A DNA stretch of 64,000 bases from Turritopsis dohrnii (Eukaryota; Cnidaria; Hydrozoa; Anthoathecata; Oceaniidae). The notes beneath the pieces are model-generated. The model did no database searches, had not been told where the DNA came from, and was given only the letters and a program-made list of their open reading frames with translations. Positions 29,101-55,680 of this stretch are shown here, piece by piece. Numbering within the stretch: the stretch's first letter is position 1; each line of letters starts with the position of its first letter. The stretch lies in NCBI GenBank assembly GCA_027922465.2, contig BQMF02000232.1:62001-126000 (forward strand), in the 5' to 3' direction. The position numbers were made by a program, and so were the translations under genes.

Positions 29101-31643
29101 TGAATTTGAAATCCATGATCATAGTGTTTCATTACTAGACCAGAAGTCTCAAGCGTAACAGCTCATTTTTATCTGTTTCGTTACACAAGGAATTAATTTT
29201 TGGGTCCATTTCATGAATAGGTCTTCACTTGACGTTTTTCAGTGGAGTTTATGGAAACAGTATTGGAAATATTGATCCGTCTAAATTACCAAATGCAACT
29301 AGGCAAATAGGTTTAATGGGAATGTTTATTGGAGCTGGTGAAATCTCTGGTGAGAATGATTTGCTGAGATTTATATAAGTCGATTAGCTGATGCACACGT
29401 TATCACACCTCTATTACCACAGTTGTTTGATATGGACACTTAAGTTATCTTACCTTAAGCTAATAATAATTTTTAATCATTAGGTGGCTTACTGTTTGGT
29501 ATTTTCGGCAAAGTAACAAATAGATATGGTCGAGATCCCATAGTGCTACTTGGTTTTCTGGTTCATATTATAACATTCTATTTGATTTTCCTAAATGTTC
29601 CTGATCGAGCACCTTTGTCCCCCAATGTTGTAGGAGATTCATGGCTTCATTACAAGTGAGTTGAATACCCTTTTGACAAATATGCCTGGGCTTTGTTTGA
29701 GTGTCTCGAAACGTCTAAAAAAAGAGAGAAACTGGATATATATTTTGCTCAATTTCTTTTCAGTTTATATGTATACGCTTTAAGCGCCTATCTGCTTGGT
29801 TTTGGTGATAGCTGTTTTAATACACAGGTATGATTTTTAGATTAAGCAATTGACACTGTTGGTGAACACTTTCAATTTCTGACAATGTGGTGGCACTATT
29901 GTGCACATATTTTTGTTTCTCATCTGAATAATATGAATGTTCTCATTGATGATGTTTGTGTTATAAAACTTGATGATATGGATGAAACGTAGGTTTATGG
30001 AGATATGTGACAGATGTGCTATGAAGACCTGCTATGAGGACCTGCTATGAAGACTTGCTATGAAGATTTGCTTTGAAGACTTGCTAATGAGAACTTGCTA
30101 ATGATCACTTGCTATGAGGACTTGCTATGAAGACTTGCTATGAAGACTTGCTATGAAGACTTGCTAATGAGCACTTGCTAATGAGCACTTGCTATGAGGA
30201 CTTGCTAATGAGGACTTGCTATGAAGACTTGCTAATGAGGACCTGCTATGAGTACTTCTTGCTATGAGGACTGGCTATGAGGACTTGCTATGAGGACCTG
30301 CTATGAGTACTTCTTGCTATGAGGTCTTACTATGAGGACCTGCTACGAGGACTTGCTATGATGACCTGCTATGAGGACCTGCTAATGAGCACTTGCTATG
30401 AGGACTTGCTATGAGGACTTGCTATGAGGACTTCTTTCTATGAGGACCTGCTATGGGTACTTCTTGCTATGAGGACCTGCTAATGAGCCCTTGCTATGAG
30501 GACTTTGCTATGAGAAGAAGGAGAATGATTCTTTGCCATGTTTTTGAGTATTTGAGTTGTCTTAGATAGCATTACACAAAGAAATCTAAATCTAATTTTA
30601 TTTCTTACATTTTAGATGTACTCAATACTAGGAACGATATATTCAAAGGATAGTGCACCAGCATTCGCATTATTCAAATGTGTTCAGGTGACAACTTCCC
30701 TCCAGCTGATTTCTGTTTCTCCAGGGTTTTTTTATTGATGAGTTCCATTGACATGGTGAGCAATATTGTTTTATTTTAGTCGGTTGCAGCTGCTATTGGA
30801 TTTGTTTACACACAAAAACTCGTACTCAAATACCAACTGTTAATCCTGGTGAGTACGAAACAGCAATTAAAGCAAGATGATTTACTTGTTTATGTTATTT
30901 GGATTTTTTATTATTATTCTTGTTCACCCTTCCCGAGCTCCGCCTTTTTATTTTGACTGACCGATGAGCACTAGAAAGGGAAGAGTTTAGCGTACCAGTC
31001 CATCTGATATGTCAATTTTGACACAATTTATCTTACCCTCATCCAGCTCTATTGAGCCCGAAACATCCGAAGACTTCATGGGGGAAACGAGCTTTTAGCA
31101 GTACCACCAGGGACGCGACCGGTAGAGGTTGTGTTCCTTCAGAGTAGGACTCGAACCCGAATCCTCTGGATACCAGCTGAACACGTAACCGTTGCACCAT
31201 TGCTGCTGTGTTTGACTTTCCAACTCATCCATGGGTTAACATTTTGATCACGCCTTATACTCGCTGGCGTCATTTTGATCACGCCTTGTAATAGCTGGCG
31301 TTAGCATAACAAGAAAACAAAAATGTTTTCCCAAACTAAGTCAGCAATCCGTCCTTAGTAATACCAGAACGATCTCATTCGAATCAGTTGTGTTCGAACT
31401 GCCTTGATAGGAGAAGACACTGTGATATACATCTAAAAGCAAGACAATGAAACATGCACCATTCATTTTTTTCTCAGAAAGCGAATGCAAATCTAATATG
31501 TTGACCAGTCATCCTTGCGTTACTACACATAAGTTTTCTTACTTTTATAGGTTGTGATGAGTTTCTGTGGCACGCTGTCATTCTTCTCTGTGGAGCGAAA
31601 ACACGCGAAATTGAAAGAGGCTGGGTACGAACCCATCGCCTGA
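17122..31643 (+). CDS. MFSD11: MFSD11/UNC93-like transporter, 17 exons
   Basis: Spliced by hand with GT-AG borders: 17122-17220, 22963-23014, 23479-23494, 23586-23693, 26847-26926, 27015-27111, 27298-27353, 27655-27782, 28494-28531, 28655-28689, 28837-28902, 29221-29349, 29484-29655, 29764-29827, 30616-30687, 30780-30848, 31551-31643 (stop TGA). The phases agree throughout and give 457 codons, close to the ~450 aa of the family. Landmarks in order: FTAFQTSGNV, FIAPPIV, TGQGNFLTIN with GRNSGIFWALLQ, FFSGVYG, GRDPIVLLG, GFGDSCFNTQ and SKDSAPAFALFK, all positioned as in MFSD11. It is a major facilitator superfamily membrane protein with about twelve helices; the substrate is not established. Exon 3 is only 16 nt. 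Introns 1 and 4 are enlarged by LINE and DNA-element insertions. No disabling change was found. Confidence 0.93.
17221..19365. other. First part of MFSD11 intron 1, no gene seen
   Basis: Only short dispersed repeats, such as several AATTGCAC/GTGCAATT motifs between 17510 and 17670. The short open frames here show no recognisable domain. Confidence 0.5.
19369..19545 (+). repeat. Left arm of an inverted repeat pair in intron 1
   Basis: It matches the reverse complement of about 22450-22645 over roughly 170 bp, including the AAAACATAAGTGGTA and AGACTCGTTTT motifs and the following ATTCAATGAAATTAAAAA stretch. It is an interspersed repeat or the end of a decayed element. Confidence 0.75.
20310..21490 (+). 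mobile_element. 5'-truncated non-LTR retrotransposon, reverse transcriptase part
   Basis: The frame open from about 20312 to 21439 encodes LDISKAFDKVW, GVPQGSVLGPTLFLLFINDLP and YADD (the catalytic box), then thumb and C-terminal motifs such as RPCIEYCCHIWGG. It ends in an A-rich tail (21475-21490). The N-terminal half of the RT and any endonuclease are absent. The remaining frame is uninterrupted, so this is a relatively recent insertion into intron 1, in the sense direction of the host gene. It belongs with Jockey/CR1/RTE-like LINEs; the exact clade is not determined. Confidence 0.88.
21491..22449. other. Intron 1, no gene seen
   Basis: A repeat end with GCCGTATTCAGGG near 21889-21903 may pair loosely with GACCCTGACAG near 22757. 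It could be a small decayed DNA element, not secure. Confidence 0.35.
22450..22645 (-). repeat. Right arm of an inverted repeat pair in intron 1
   Basis: Partner of 19369-19545. The two arms enclose ~2.9 kb including the first LINE fragment. Confidence 0.75.
23797..26767. mobile_element. Possible DNA element in MFSD11 intron 4
   Basis: About 26 bp at 23797 (TTGCTAAAGCAGGCTTTGTG and on) recur inverted at 26742-26767 with about four mismatches. The 2.97-kb interior contains the second LINE fragment and no transposase. A target duplication is not clear, so this may be two separate repeats. Confidence 0.4.
24574..26127 (+). pseudogene. Decayed LINE reverse transcriptase
   Basis: Starts in the RT palm (KATGPDEIP), continues through YRPISLLS, YGFRSGRSTADAL and LDISKAFDKVW, and ends in a poly(A) of ~15 (26112-26126). 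A deletion near 25185-25200 removes the block before YADD and shifts frame (24721-25317, then 25239-25682). A stop follows at about 25681. It is the same family as 20310-21490 but older. Confidence 0.88.
27884..27930. repeat. 11-bp tandem repeat
   Basis: About four copies of TATGTTTGGTT in intron 8 of MFSD11. Confidence 0.8.
28698..28815. repeat. ~38-bp tandem repeat, three copies
   Basis: Three copies of a unit containing CATGTTTCGGAYTAT and ACAGTCYTGGTTATTTTG in intron 10 of MFSD11. Confidence 0.85.
30008..30515. repeat. GAGGACTTGCTAT-type minisatellite
   Basis: About 500 bp of variant 12-17-bp units (GAGGACTTGCTAT, GAAGACTTGCTAT, GAGCACTTGCTAAT, plus a TACTTCTTGCTAT variant) in intron 14. 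Higher-order alternation of variants suggests several rounds of unequal exchange. Confidence 0.92.
31085..31212 (-). repeat. tRNA-derived SINE
   Basis: On the minus strand the order is A-box-like ATGGTGCAACGG (about 31188-31200) then B box GGGTTCGAGTCC (about 31147-31158). The tRNA-like head is followed by a short unrelated body. It lies in the last MFSD11 intron. Confidence 0.65.
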
Positions 31644-33445
31644 ATATCTCACACTCCCTCTCATCTGTTATTTCCACTATTGTTATGAAACCCACCTCCC
31701 TACAAACACGGTCTTACGTACCACCCTCTACATACACAATTCAAATGTATTTATTGGAGAAGATGGGTTTTATAAGAATATGATAATTTACGATTTTTGA
31801 CGAAACCACAGATTCCACAAAAAAGTTTACAAAATAGGCAGATTTTATACAATCAGATTTTGAATTATTATTTTTGTTGGTTTTCGAGTAACGCTGAAAC
31901 TGTAGAGCGATGATAACATTTCACCAAAAGAAAGCTTCAGAGTTTTTGTTCTTTTTTCTCTCAAACGCCTTTCGTTGATCAAGTAGGATATTGTTCGTTG
32001 ATCTAATAGGATATTGTGTCCCTGACACTGGTACATTTTTTCTGCAGCCTATTGTTAATTTTATATGTTACTTGCAAATATTCTAGTAACAAAGTTTATG
32101 TTCGTATTTTTAACATAAAATTTAAAAAAGAACGCCATAGCTACTACACATGCAATCTTTTGATCAATCTTTTGTTTTTCAAAGCATAACTTCAGTTGTT
32201 GCACCATCGTGTATCGTTCATTTCAACATGAATCATGATCTTCATTTCTCATATCGTACATTTTCCATACACTCCCTACTAACAAATGAGGATGTTCATA
32301 TGGACAGGATTCAAACATTACATTAAAACTGTGAAAACACCTATAAAAGTGTTTAAACAAATGAGGCTAGGTCCAAACCTTATCCTCACTATCCCAGACA
32401 CATTTCACAAGGTTTACATGATCTATTGTTTGAATCCATCGACTGTATGATGCTAAGACTTTAATACGATCTACCTGTTTGGTCTAGTAAGGGATTGGAC
32501 ATTTATTTGAAGTTGTTGGTCTGTAGATTGTTTCAGGTAACAGGACATCTTCCTTTTGTCGTACTCACTTATTCTTCATACGACTTCCTATTACCCCTAC
32601 ATCTTTTTCTAGATTATTATGGCATCGTTATGATAAGTGAAAAGACGATGTTCTTATGAAAGTAATAAACTAGGAATTATGTTAGCTATGGCGTTCCATG
32701 AAAAATGTTCTTTTTATGCAGACATAATGATACCGTAACGACTTCTAGTGTAAACATAGTTTTTTTTATAAATCGTGTATTTTAAACTTTAACGAAATTA
32801 CTATGGAGAAGTAGCTTCAAAGAAATTACATGTGCTTCTTCTTCTTGAAGTGTAGACATCTGCGAAGAGGTACAGATAAGATGAGGTACAGGTAAGATGA
32901 GGTGCAGATAAGATGAGGTACAGATAAGATGAGGTACAGATAAGATGAGGTACAGATAAGATGAGGTACAGACATAATTAAACTTTGTGGAGTACACAGA
33001 CACGAATTTTCCTTCCTGCCTCAATTATTATTTAGTAATTGCATTACCGATAATATAATTACCGAATACCTACAGTGTGTATCAAAATGTCTTATCCACC
33101 AACTTTTAAGGCGCATATCTCATTACATGTCTGATAAAATATTGTGAGTTTTATATCACAAGACAGAGCTTTTCATGCTCCGTTAATATAAAATGTTTGC
33201 CAAAATATTTGTTCTTCGAAAAGATATTGAAGAAAAAATCAACGATTTGGTTCATTAAATTCTTATTGCAATGGCTTGCTCTTCTATAGCGAAGTAAAGG
33301 GGCTAGCTTGCTCTCTTAAACCTTACATAAATAACAAAGTTTTGAGAGTGAGCTAGTTCTTGACCTTCTGACTCGTTCCTTCAAAACAAAAGTAAAAGCA
33401 TTTCAATAATTCATTTCCTTGTATAATTGTACCCATTACCCCCCA
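31644..33445. other. Intergenic, 3' of MFSD11
   Basis: No gene seen. A 16-bp tandem repeat (GATGAGGTACAGATAA, about six copies) lies at 32877-32968. Confidence 0.6.
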
Positions 33446-33728
33446 TTAAGACTAAAATACACGATCATTTTAAAATGACATTTTTTAAATGATCATTTAA
33501 AACTGATCGTGTAAACGCTCAAAAAATGACGAAAAGTACCCGTCATTTTCAACTATCATTTAAAAATGATAACTCAAACATGTTTGAGTTTTCATTTAAA
33601 AAATGATGGAATTTCTCTATTGAATTACGTCAGTTCTATTGTTTTACTCACTTTAGTATAGTCACGCGATGAGTTTTTGCAGCTTATGAAGGAGAAAAAC
33701 AAAGTGATAGTCTGCATATTAAATAAAC

Positions 33729-34115
33729 ATGTCGTTGGTTAAGTTAGCATCAACTGACAAATTTATTAATTTGTGGCAGGAAGAGGAGTTTTTGTGGAAT
33801 GTCTCGTCCACAAATTACAAACATAAGGACCAAAGAGGAAAGAGTATAACGCATTACTGTGCAATGTTTCTCGATAGATGGACTTTATTAAACTTAATGT
33901 TTCTTCAAAATTTTTCAGCGAAATTCTTAACAACTTTGAATATTCATAATGATCTTCTGCTTGAAATTCCTTCACAAGCGTGTTATAAATTCCTAAGAAG
34001 TTTCGTTTTTGAAGCCAAGGTTTCACCCAATGTCTTCGTTCCGCCTTCCATTTCTCCTCTTTCGTCATTTGGACATAACAGCAACAACTGCGTTTGCTGC
34101 CGCCGGAGTCCATGA
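33729..34115 (+). pseudogene. Truncated MADF/Myb-like protein of Harbinger
   Basis: The first ~38 residues (FINLWQEEEFLWNVSS, then KHKDQRGKS) match the beginning of a MADF DNA-binding domain, such as Harbinger elements carry in their second gene. The remaining ~90 codons are antisense to transposase sequence and therefore not a natural continuation. Confidence 0.6.
33766..34113 (-). pseudogene. Truncated Harbinger transposase N-terminus
   Basis: Residues ~27-85 (RRHWVKPWLQKRNFLGIYN, then LLRISLKNFEETLSLI) match the region before the catalytic core of Harbinger DDE transposases. The frame then runs into antisense MADF sequence. The catalytic domain is absent. Confidence 0.65.
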
Positions 34116-34964
34116 CTGAAAAGTACTATTTTACCATAGAACTTTTATAAAAATGTTGTAATCATAAATGATCGTGTAAACAGATGTTCTAATCATTTTT
34201 TAAAGGATTAAAAAAATTATCATTTGTCATTTATCATTTTAAAATGATCGTGTATTTCAGCCTTTAGCCACATTCCTGACATCAACCAGCCTATTACACG
34301 AAAAAGTATAATTACTGTTGAGACTCAATAATTACTTCTGAGATGTAATACTTTACTTGTATCAAAAGAAACATCATTACTTTGCACGTTTTTTTCGAAT
34401 GTTCACGTGAAGTTTCTAATGACTTTGGGGGACATATTCAAGAACAGCTCTACCAAGTTATATAAACGTCCCTACAGATACATAGCGAATATAGTTTCGT
34501 GTAAACAAAACATGATTTTCCGGAATGTGGCTAATTAAAGCTCAATGGGTTTATATCCTAATTTTTGTCGATTTCGAAATTTACCGTTTGCAAAACGTTC
34601 CGGCAAATACGCCCATGGGTATATAAATACTTTCCCTAAAAATCAGCTATTGAGACCAATCAGTAAACTTTCCTTAAAATAATATATCATTATATGAGGG
34701 GTAAGTAACATATGATATGGTATGGGGTAAGTAGCGTCAGCAAAATGTCAAGAACTTTGCACTTGAAAATGAAATGAATTTGTCACACACAAATTCTTAC
34801 GTTGTGTAGAAGCTTTTCGTGAATGTTTTTAACTTTTTCTTAATTCAAGATTTAAATTTTTCACACGAAATTATTGATAATTTTCAAAACCCGAAAGTTT
34901 TTTCTCTTCTTTGCAGAAGCTATCTATCCAATTTAAGTTTCCAGTTTTGATTTCGTTTAAGGTG

Positions 34965-35655
34965 TGAGTAAGGGGAAAAAACGTGTTTTTGTTTTTATAA
35001 TTAATCCTTTTGACAAGAATATGTTTATATCAAGTATGATACCTTTTTGGAAAACTTATTTACATCTCTAAAGGCCATACAAGGTTTCGCTCCTTCATAG
35101 TATGAAAGGAAGGTAACCGCTCGTTCTATTAGTTACACAGACCCAGTTCGAAGGAAAACTCCGAACCAGGCGGGATTTGAACCCACGACCTAGGAATTCT
35201 AAAGGCCAGTGTTAAAAATTTTGAGTTAAACTAAAAATTTTAAATTTTAGAACGAATCGAAGAAAATGAACCTTGTTGTAAAAATGTAGCTCCATTTACA
35301 AAACTAAAAGACCTCAGAGATTGAGATTTGGCTCACTGAGAAGCTGAAGGATAGATCTAAAAACGCTTTTTTGTATCTTGTAATTTTGAACAGACCAAGA
35401 GTTATACTCTTGTAATCGAAAAAAAATGAAAGCAGAAAACAATGTTTTAGAGAAATTGAAAATAACTTTGAAAAAAATATATTTCTGAAAAAACAAAAAA
35501 AGCGTTTTTCACTCTATGTCTTGTGACTATAAAAGTGCAAAACACATAAGTCAGACTTTACCTCAAGCTTTCCGAAAAGGTATCATACTTGATATAAACA
35601 TATTCTTGTCAAAAGGATTAATTAACACGTTTCTTACCGTTTCTTACCCTTACTC
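34965..35655. mobile_element. MITE-like element with ~85-bp inverted ends carrying a SINE
   Basis: 34970-35060 and 35575-35655 are inverted copies (AATCCTTTTGACAAGAATAT and its complement). The interior includes a tRNA-like segment at 35155-35215 (minus strand), with B box GGGTTCAAATCCC at 35174-35186. No coding content. Confidence 0.65.
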
Positions 35656-36284
35656 ACCCTTATTCTCGTTTAGTCCTCTATTTTATCCAGACATCAATCT
35701 CGTTTTCATTTAGTGGTAGTTTTGATTTCGTTTTCATTTTATTTTATTTTTCGTTTTTTACACAGGACAGACATTGATAGCAGTAGTTGTACATATATTT
35801 GTTAATATAGTACATAGCATATTGAAGTTTTAATCCTATATAAAAATTCATTAATAAATAAATAAGCCATTCTGTAAAAAAACTTTTTCTAAGTTAACTT
35901 GGAAAGGAGTTTTTCGCTTCGTAAATAAATCCAGTGCTATTCCTACATTCACTTGAAAATTCAGCACAAGCTGTTAGAATTACTGATAATCAGTGAAAAC
36001 AGTGACATTCTCAGGTGGTAATGTAAATCTACAAATGTGTTCAATATTTACCAAACCGAAGAAAGTTTGTGTTTTAGCTTCCATGATTAAAAGAAATGTC
36101 ATCGATATCAGATGTTTGAATGTATAGTTACGACTACGGTTAAAGGTTTGGATACTTCCCCAAGGAAATTTATCGAGTTGCAACGAAATTTTAGTGATAT
36201 TATATCAATTGTAAGGAATTTATAACACTTATAGTGAAATTACAATGATTTACTTTTTGACTATTGGCCTAAAAATGAGGTTCG

Positions 36285-36555
36285 GAATTCCCGAGTTACA
36301 AAACCGAGTTACGCATTATGACGTCATCAGCCGAGCTAGTAACTGGAAAATTGTTAATTTTTTATTTTTCTCGAGTTACAACTCGGAAATTTTATTCTTG
36401 TTAAATTTTCCCGAGTTATTAATTCGAAACTTTTTCTTTGTATTATTTTTTCCGAGTTAGTAACTCGTAAATTTTTAAATTTAGATTTTTCTTGAGTTAC
36501 TAACTCGGAATATTTTATTTGTTTCCCTTTTACCGAGTTAGTAACTCGGAATTTT
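36285..36555. repeat. Array of CGAGTTAgTAACTCG palindromes
   Basis: Five to six imperfect palindromes of type CGAGTTAnTAACTCG spaced ~45-60 bp, next to a TATGACGTCAT motif. The same motifs make up the ends of the foldback element at 49868-51338, so this is a related or solo end. Confidence 0.75.
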
Positions 36556-38143
36556 TAATATGCTTTATGTTTATGTTTTTTATTAGTAAATAAAAACTAA
36601 ATCGTAAAATAAACTGAAAACTTTCAATTCTCGAAAATCACTGCAATATGCTGCTGCACATGAACTGAACTGATAAGAATTTCCAAGTTTTGTGTGCCAT
36701 ACTTAGTCACATGACGCAAAAACGCTTCGGTGCAACTTTGGAAAAATCTGTCACGTGAAAAATAAAACTTGATCGGCCATATGACTAATGCTAAAAAGTG
36801 CGTATGTGGAAAAAAACCCTTTAATTTTGGGACGACAAACTATGTGTCTGTAATTTCATCAAAAGGAATATAAATTCTTTTACCCAACATTCTTTTTGTG
36901 CAAAATATGAAAATTTCATCAATGTTGAAGTTAGTAAAATGGAACTTTACTATGTGCAATTCATGATTTATTTCTTTGGTGTGCAAGTTCGCTGTCTGCA
37001 AATTACACAAAAAAACCCCAAAAATGAACAACGACGACGACGACCAGAGAGCTTTCGCAGAATTTTTCACTCTACGTAATATATTTCCTATCGGAAATCT
37101 AATGAAAATGAAATGAAAAGAGAATTTTGGACCATATATTCAAACAATTCAATTTGGGCAAAAATGCCTAAATTTTTAAAGGGCTTAATTTTTTTTTTGA
37201 AAATTTTTACATTTAACTATGCTGATTAGGAATTTTCTGTTCATTTTTTACAGTTTGTTCAAAAAGGTAAAATTTGGGCCTAAGATGCACTAAATTTTCA
37301 AAGTAGTGCTTCAACTTCAAGTTTTCACTTGCATTCACTTGTTTGCGTATTACTACAAATGAGGACCTATGTCTTAGTCATCATCGAATTGAAGGTGAAA
37401 AAATTGTCCTACATTTTCACGAAAATCGAAGAACCTTTATAATTTGCTCCTTTTTTGACTTAAAAGAAATGGACAAATACTTGCCCAAGAACCTGAACGA
37501 TAACATCATTATGGAAATTGCCTATTGACGTTATCTGAAGACTTACAAAAGTGTTTGGCAAATCTTCTTTCTTATTTATCAAAAAGCGATGATTGTACGG
37601 AGAGACACAAATAAACCACGGTGGGGTTTATTTCCACTATCAATCAAATCTAACAAAAAGCTTATAAAAGCTAAATGTTACTATTACTGTTACTGTTGAG
37701 TTACTCCAAGTTTTATAAAATGAAAATAACCCTTAATACGTAATATAGTGTATACATCATTTGGTGAACTTGAAGTGTGTTCATTTCATTTTGTAATTTA
37801 GTTTTCAGTCACTAAACGCAAAAATTAAAAGGCAGAACCTCCCAAAAAATGTAATCACTAGAACTAAACCTATCATTACCTATTGTTCAACGAACTGTTT
37901 CTTATATTTTTGACTAATATGGCATAAAATGGTTTATTCCAAAAACTTTCTGGTACCCAACAATCGATGAGAGCATGGTGCAGGAGGGGAATTATATCTG
38001 ACACATCGCAGCATCTTCAAATTAAAAATAACAAAAAGAGAAACAAGATTTTAAACATCATTCCTAAAATTTGTTGGTAAAGTTTGTGTTATGTGTATAT
38101 TTCTCAATACTAAGACAGTCCGCAGGCAGAACAACAAAATACA
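36556..38143. other. Intergenic / 3' flank of GATM, no gene seen
   Basis: Unremarkable AT-rich DNA. A possible minus-strand polyadenylation signal (AATAAA) lies at about 37930, ~210 bp beyond the GATM stop. Confidence 0.4.
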
Positions 38144-54188
<16,045 letters not shown>

Positions 54189-55092
54189 GATTGAACGAAC
54201 TTCTTCTGCCACATTTAAGTAGCTTAACAATAGCAATATTAAAATCTCAAGAGAAGTGTTATTTTGATTAAAGAGTCCATTGACGGATGAAATGTTATGA
54301 AATGCATATCGGTTTTATTTGAAACGCGATTATTAAAATGAAACCCATTAAAGCGTGGTTTACACTATGAGTTCACTTGAGTTTACTTGAGCTAGAAATC
54401 GTGGTTTAGAAAATTAACTTAACTGCCGTTTGATTAGGTGAAAGACATCAATAACGAGAAAAACCATCAGGAGAAAAACAAAAGTATGCAGCAAAGATTC
54501 GCATATCATCTACTAAATCTTCTTTCCACCTTTAAATATTGACACTTAAGGAAATACAGCATTTCCACCATCGTTATCAAAAAAGGATATTTGAGGACTG
54601 GAAGCAAAGCACATCTGACTGACTGTATACGTGGATCAAGTATAACATCGTCTGAACGAATCTTTAAAAATTTGTTAATAAAGAGAGTTGATAAGGATGC
54701 AAAAGGGAGGAAGGATGCAAGGGGAATGCAAATCACTAAAATATACAGAACTTTGCAAATGTGGTAAACTTTCATATATACAGATGTTTATTCGTACTTT
54801 TTTCATATTTGGTTTATTAAGTTGACTTGCGTACCCAAAATTGAGAAGAATATTTGACTTCCATTCGTATGGTGCTGCAGAGTTTAATGATGATAAAATA
54901 ATGTTTTGAAGGGACGGAATTTCCATTTAACGAATTATGCTCAGGATAACACGAGTACATTTCTCTTTGTCTAACTAATATAGGAATCACCACACAAAAA
55001 CAGCCTCGGGTATTAGGATTGTTGCTTTTCAGTTTAAAAAAGCTTTAGATGTGTCCCATTTAATAAATACATGTATATATATGTATATGTAA
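54189..55092. other. Upstream of GATM, no gene seen
   Basis: The GATM promoter should lie just above 54188. A TTAA-AGAGTCCATTGACGGATG transposon end at 54267-54288 sits within 100 bp of the start codon. Confidence 0.4.
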
Positions 55093-55214
55093 TATATGTA
55101 TATCGAACTTGTTGTTGATAAAAGTCTTCAAATAAAAATAAAATAAAATCGTATAAGGGCTTATAACTTATAACTAATAGGTAGAAGGAGAAGACTAAAT
55201 TTATGATATTCAGC
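55093..55214 (+). repeat. 122-bp direct repeat, left copy
   Basis: Identical to 57791-57912, from TATATGTATATCGAAC to GATATTCAGC. It brackets a 2.58-kb segment. Confidence 0.95.
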
Positions 55215-55590
55215 ACAGGCAAGAAACTTCATCACATTAATGATCCGCCAATCAAAATCGAGAATTATTTCATATCTGTGAAATATACTTGTACTAGTAA
55301 CCCGTGTAAAAATTTTTTACAGGTTTTAATCAATGTGAGCTGAACAGAGAGAAAGGCTTAGTATAATGAATTTAAGTATAATAAAGTTCCTCTATTGCTT
55401 GGAATGTAGACCAGTACAAAAATATTAAATGAGATCAGCGATTTCAAAGAACATGGTAGGTTGACGTGATTTGGCTACGAAGAACTATTTACTGAATCGT
55501 GACAATGGAAGTAAAAAAAGATAACAGATTGACAACAAACATCTATTCTCAAATAAAAAACTCTACAAACTTTACAAACAACGAAATACT

Positions 55591-55657
55591 AATTCTACGC
55601 TGTAAGAAACATTATACTTATACTTTCATTTTACCCTGTTTCTTACAGCGTAGAATT
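55591..55657. repeat. 20-bp perfect hairpin
   Basis: AATTCTACGCTGTAAGAAAC at 55591-55610 pairs exactly with 55638-55657 across a 27-nt loop. It lies just beyond the micro-exon gene. Confidence 0.9.
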
Positions 55658-55680
55658 ATTCAAAATTTTTATAATATTTT

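Larger units (their letters stand above)
33449..34263. mobile_element. PIF/Harbinger deletion derivative
   Basis: Terminal inverted repeats of ~30 bp (AGACTAAAATACACGATC on the left; AGGCTGAAATACACGATC reading in from the right). They are flanked by the 3-bp target duplication TTA (33446-33448 and 34264-34266) typical of Harbinger. At 815 bp it is too short to be autonomous. It keeps the start of a MADF-type gene on the plus strand and the start of a Harbinger transposase on the minus strand, joined by an internal deletion. Confidence 0.85.

Noticed and set aside
30008..30515. CRISPR-like regular repeat
   Set aside because: Units are directly adjacent variants without unique spacers, in an animal intron.
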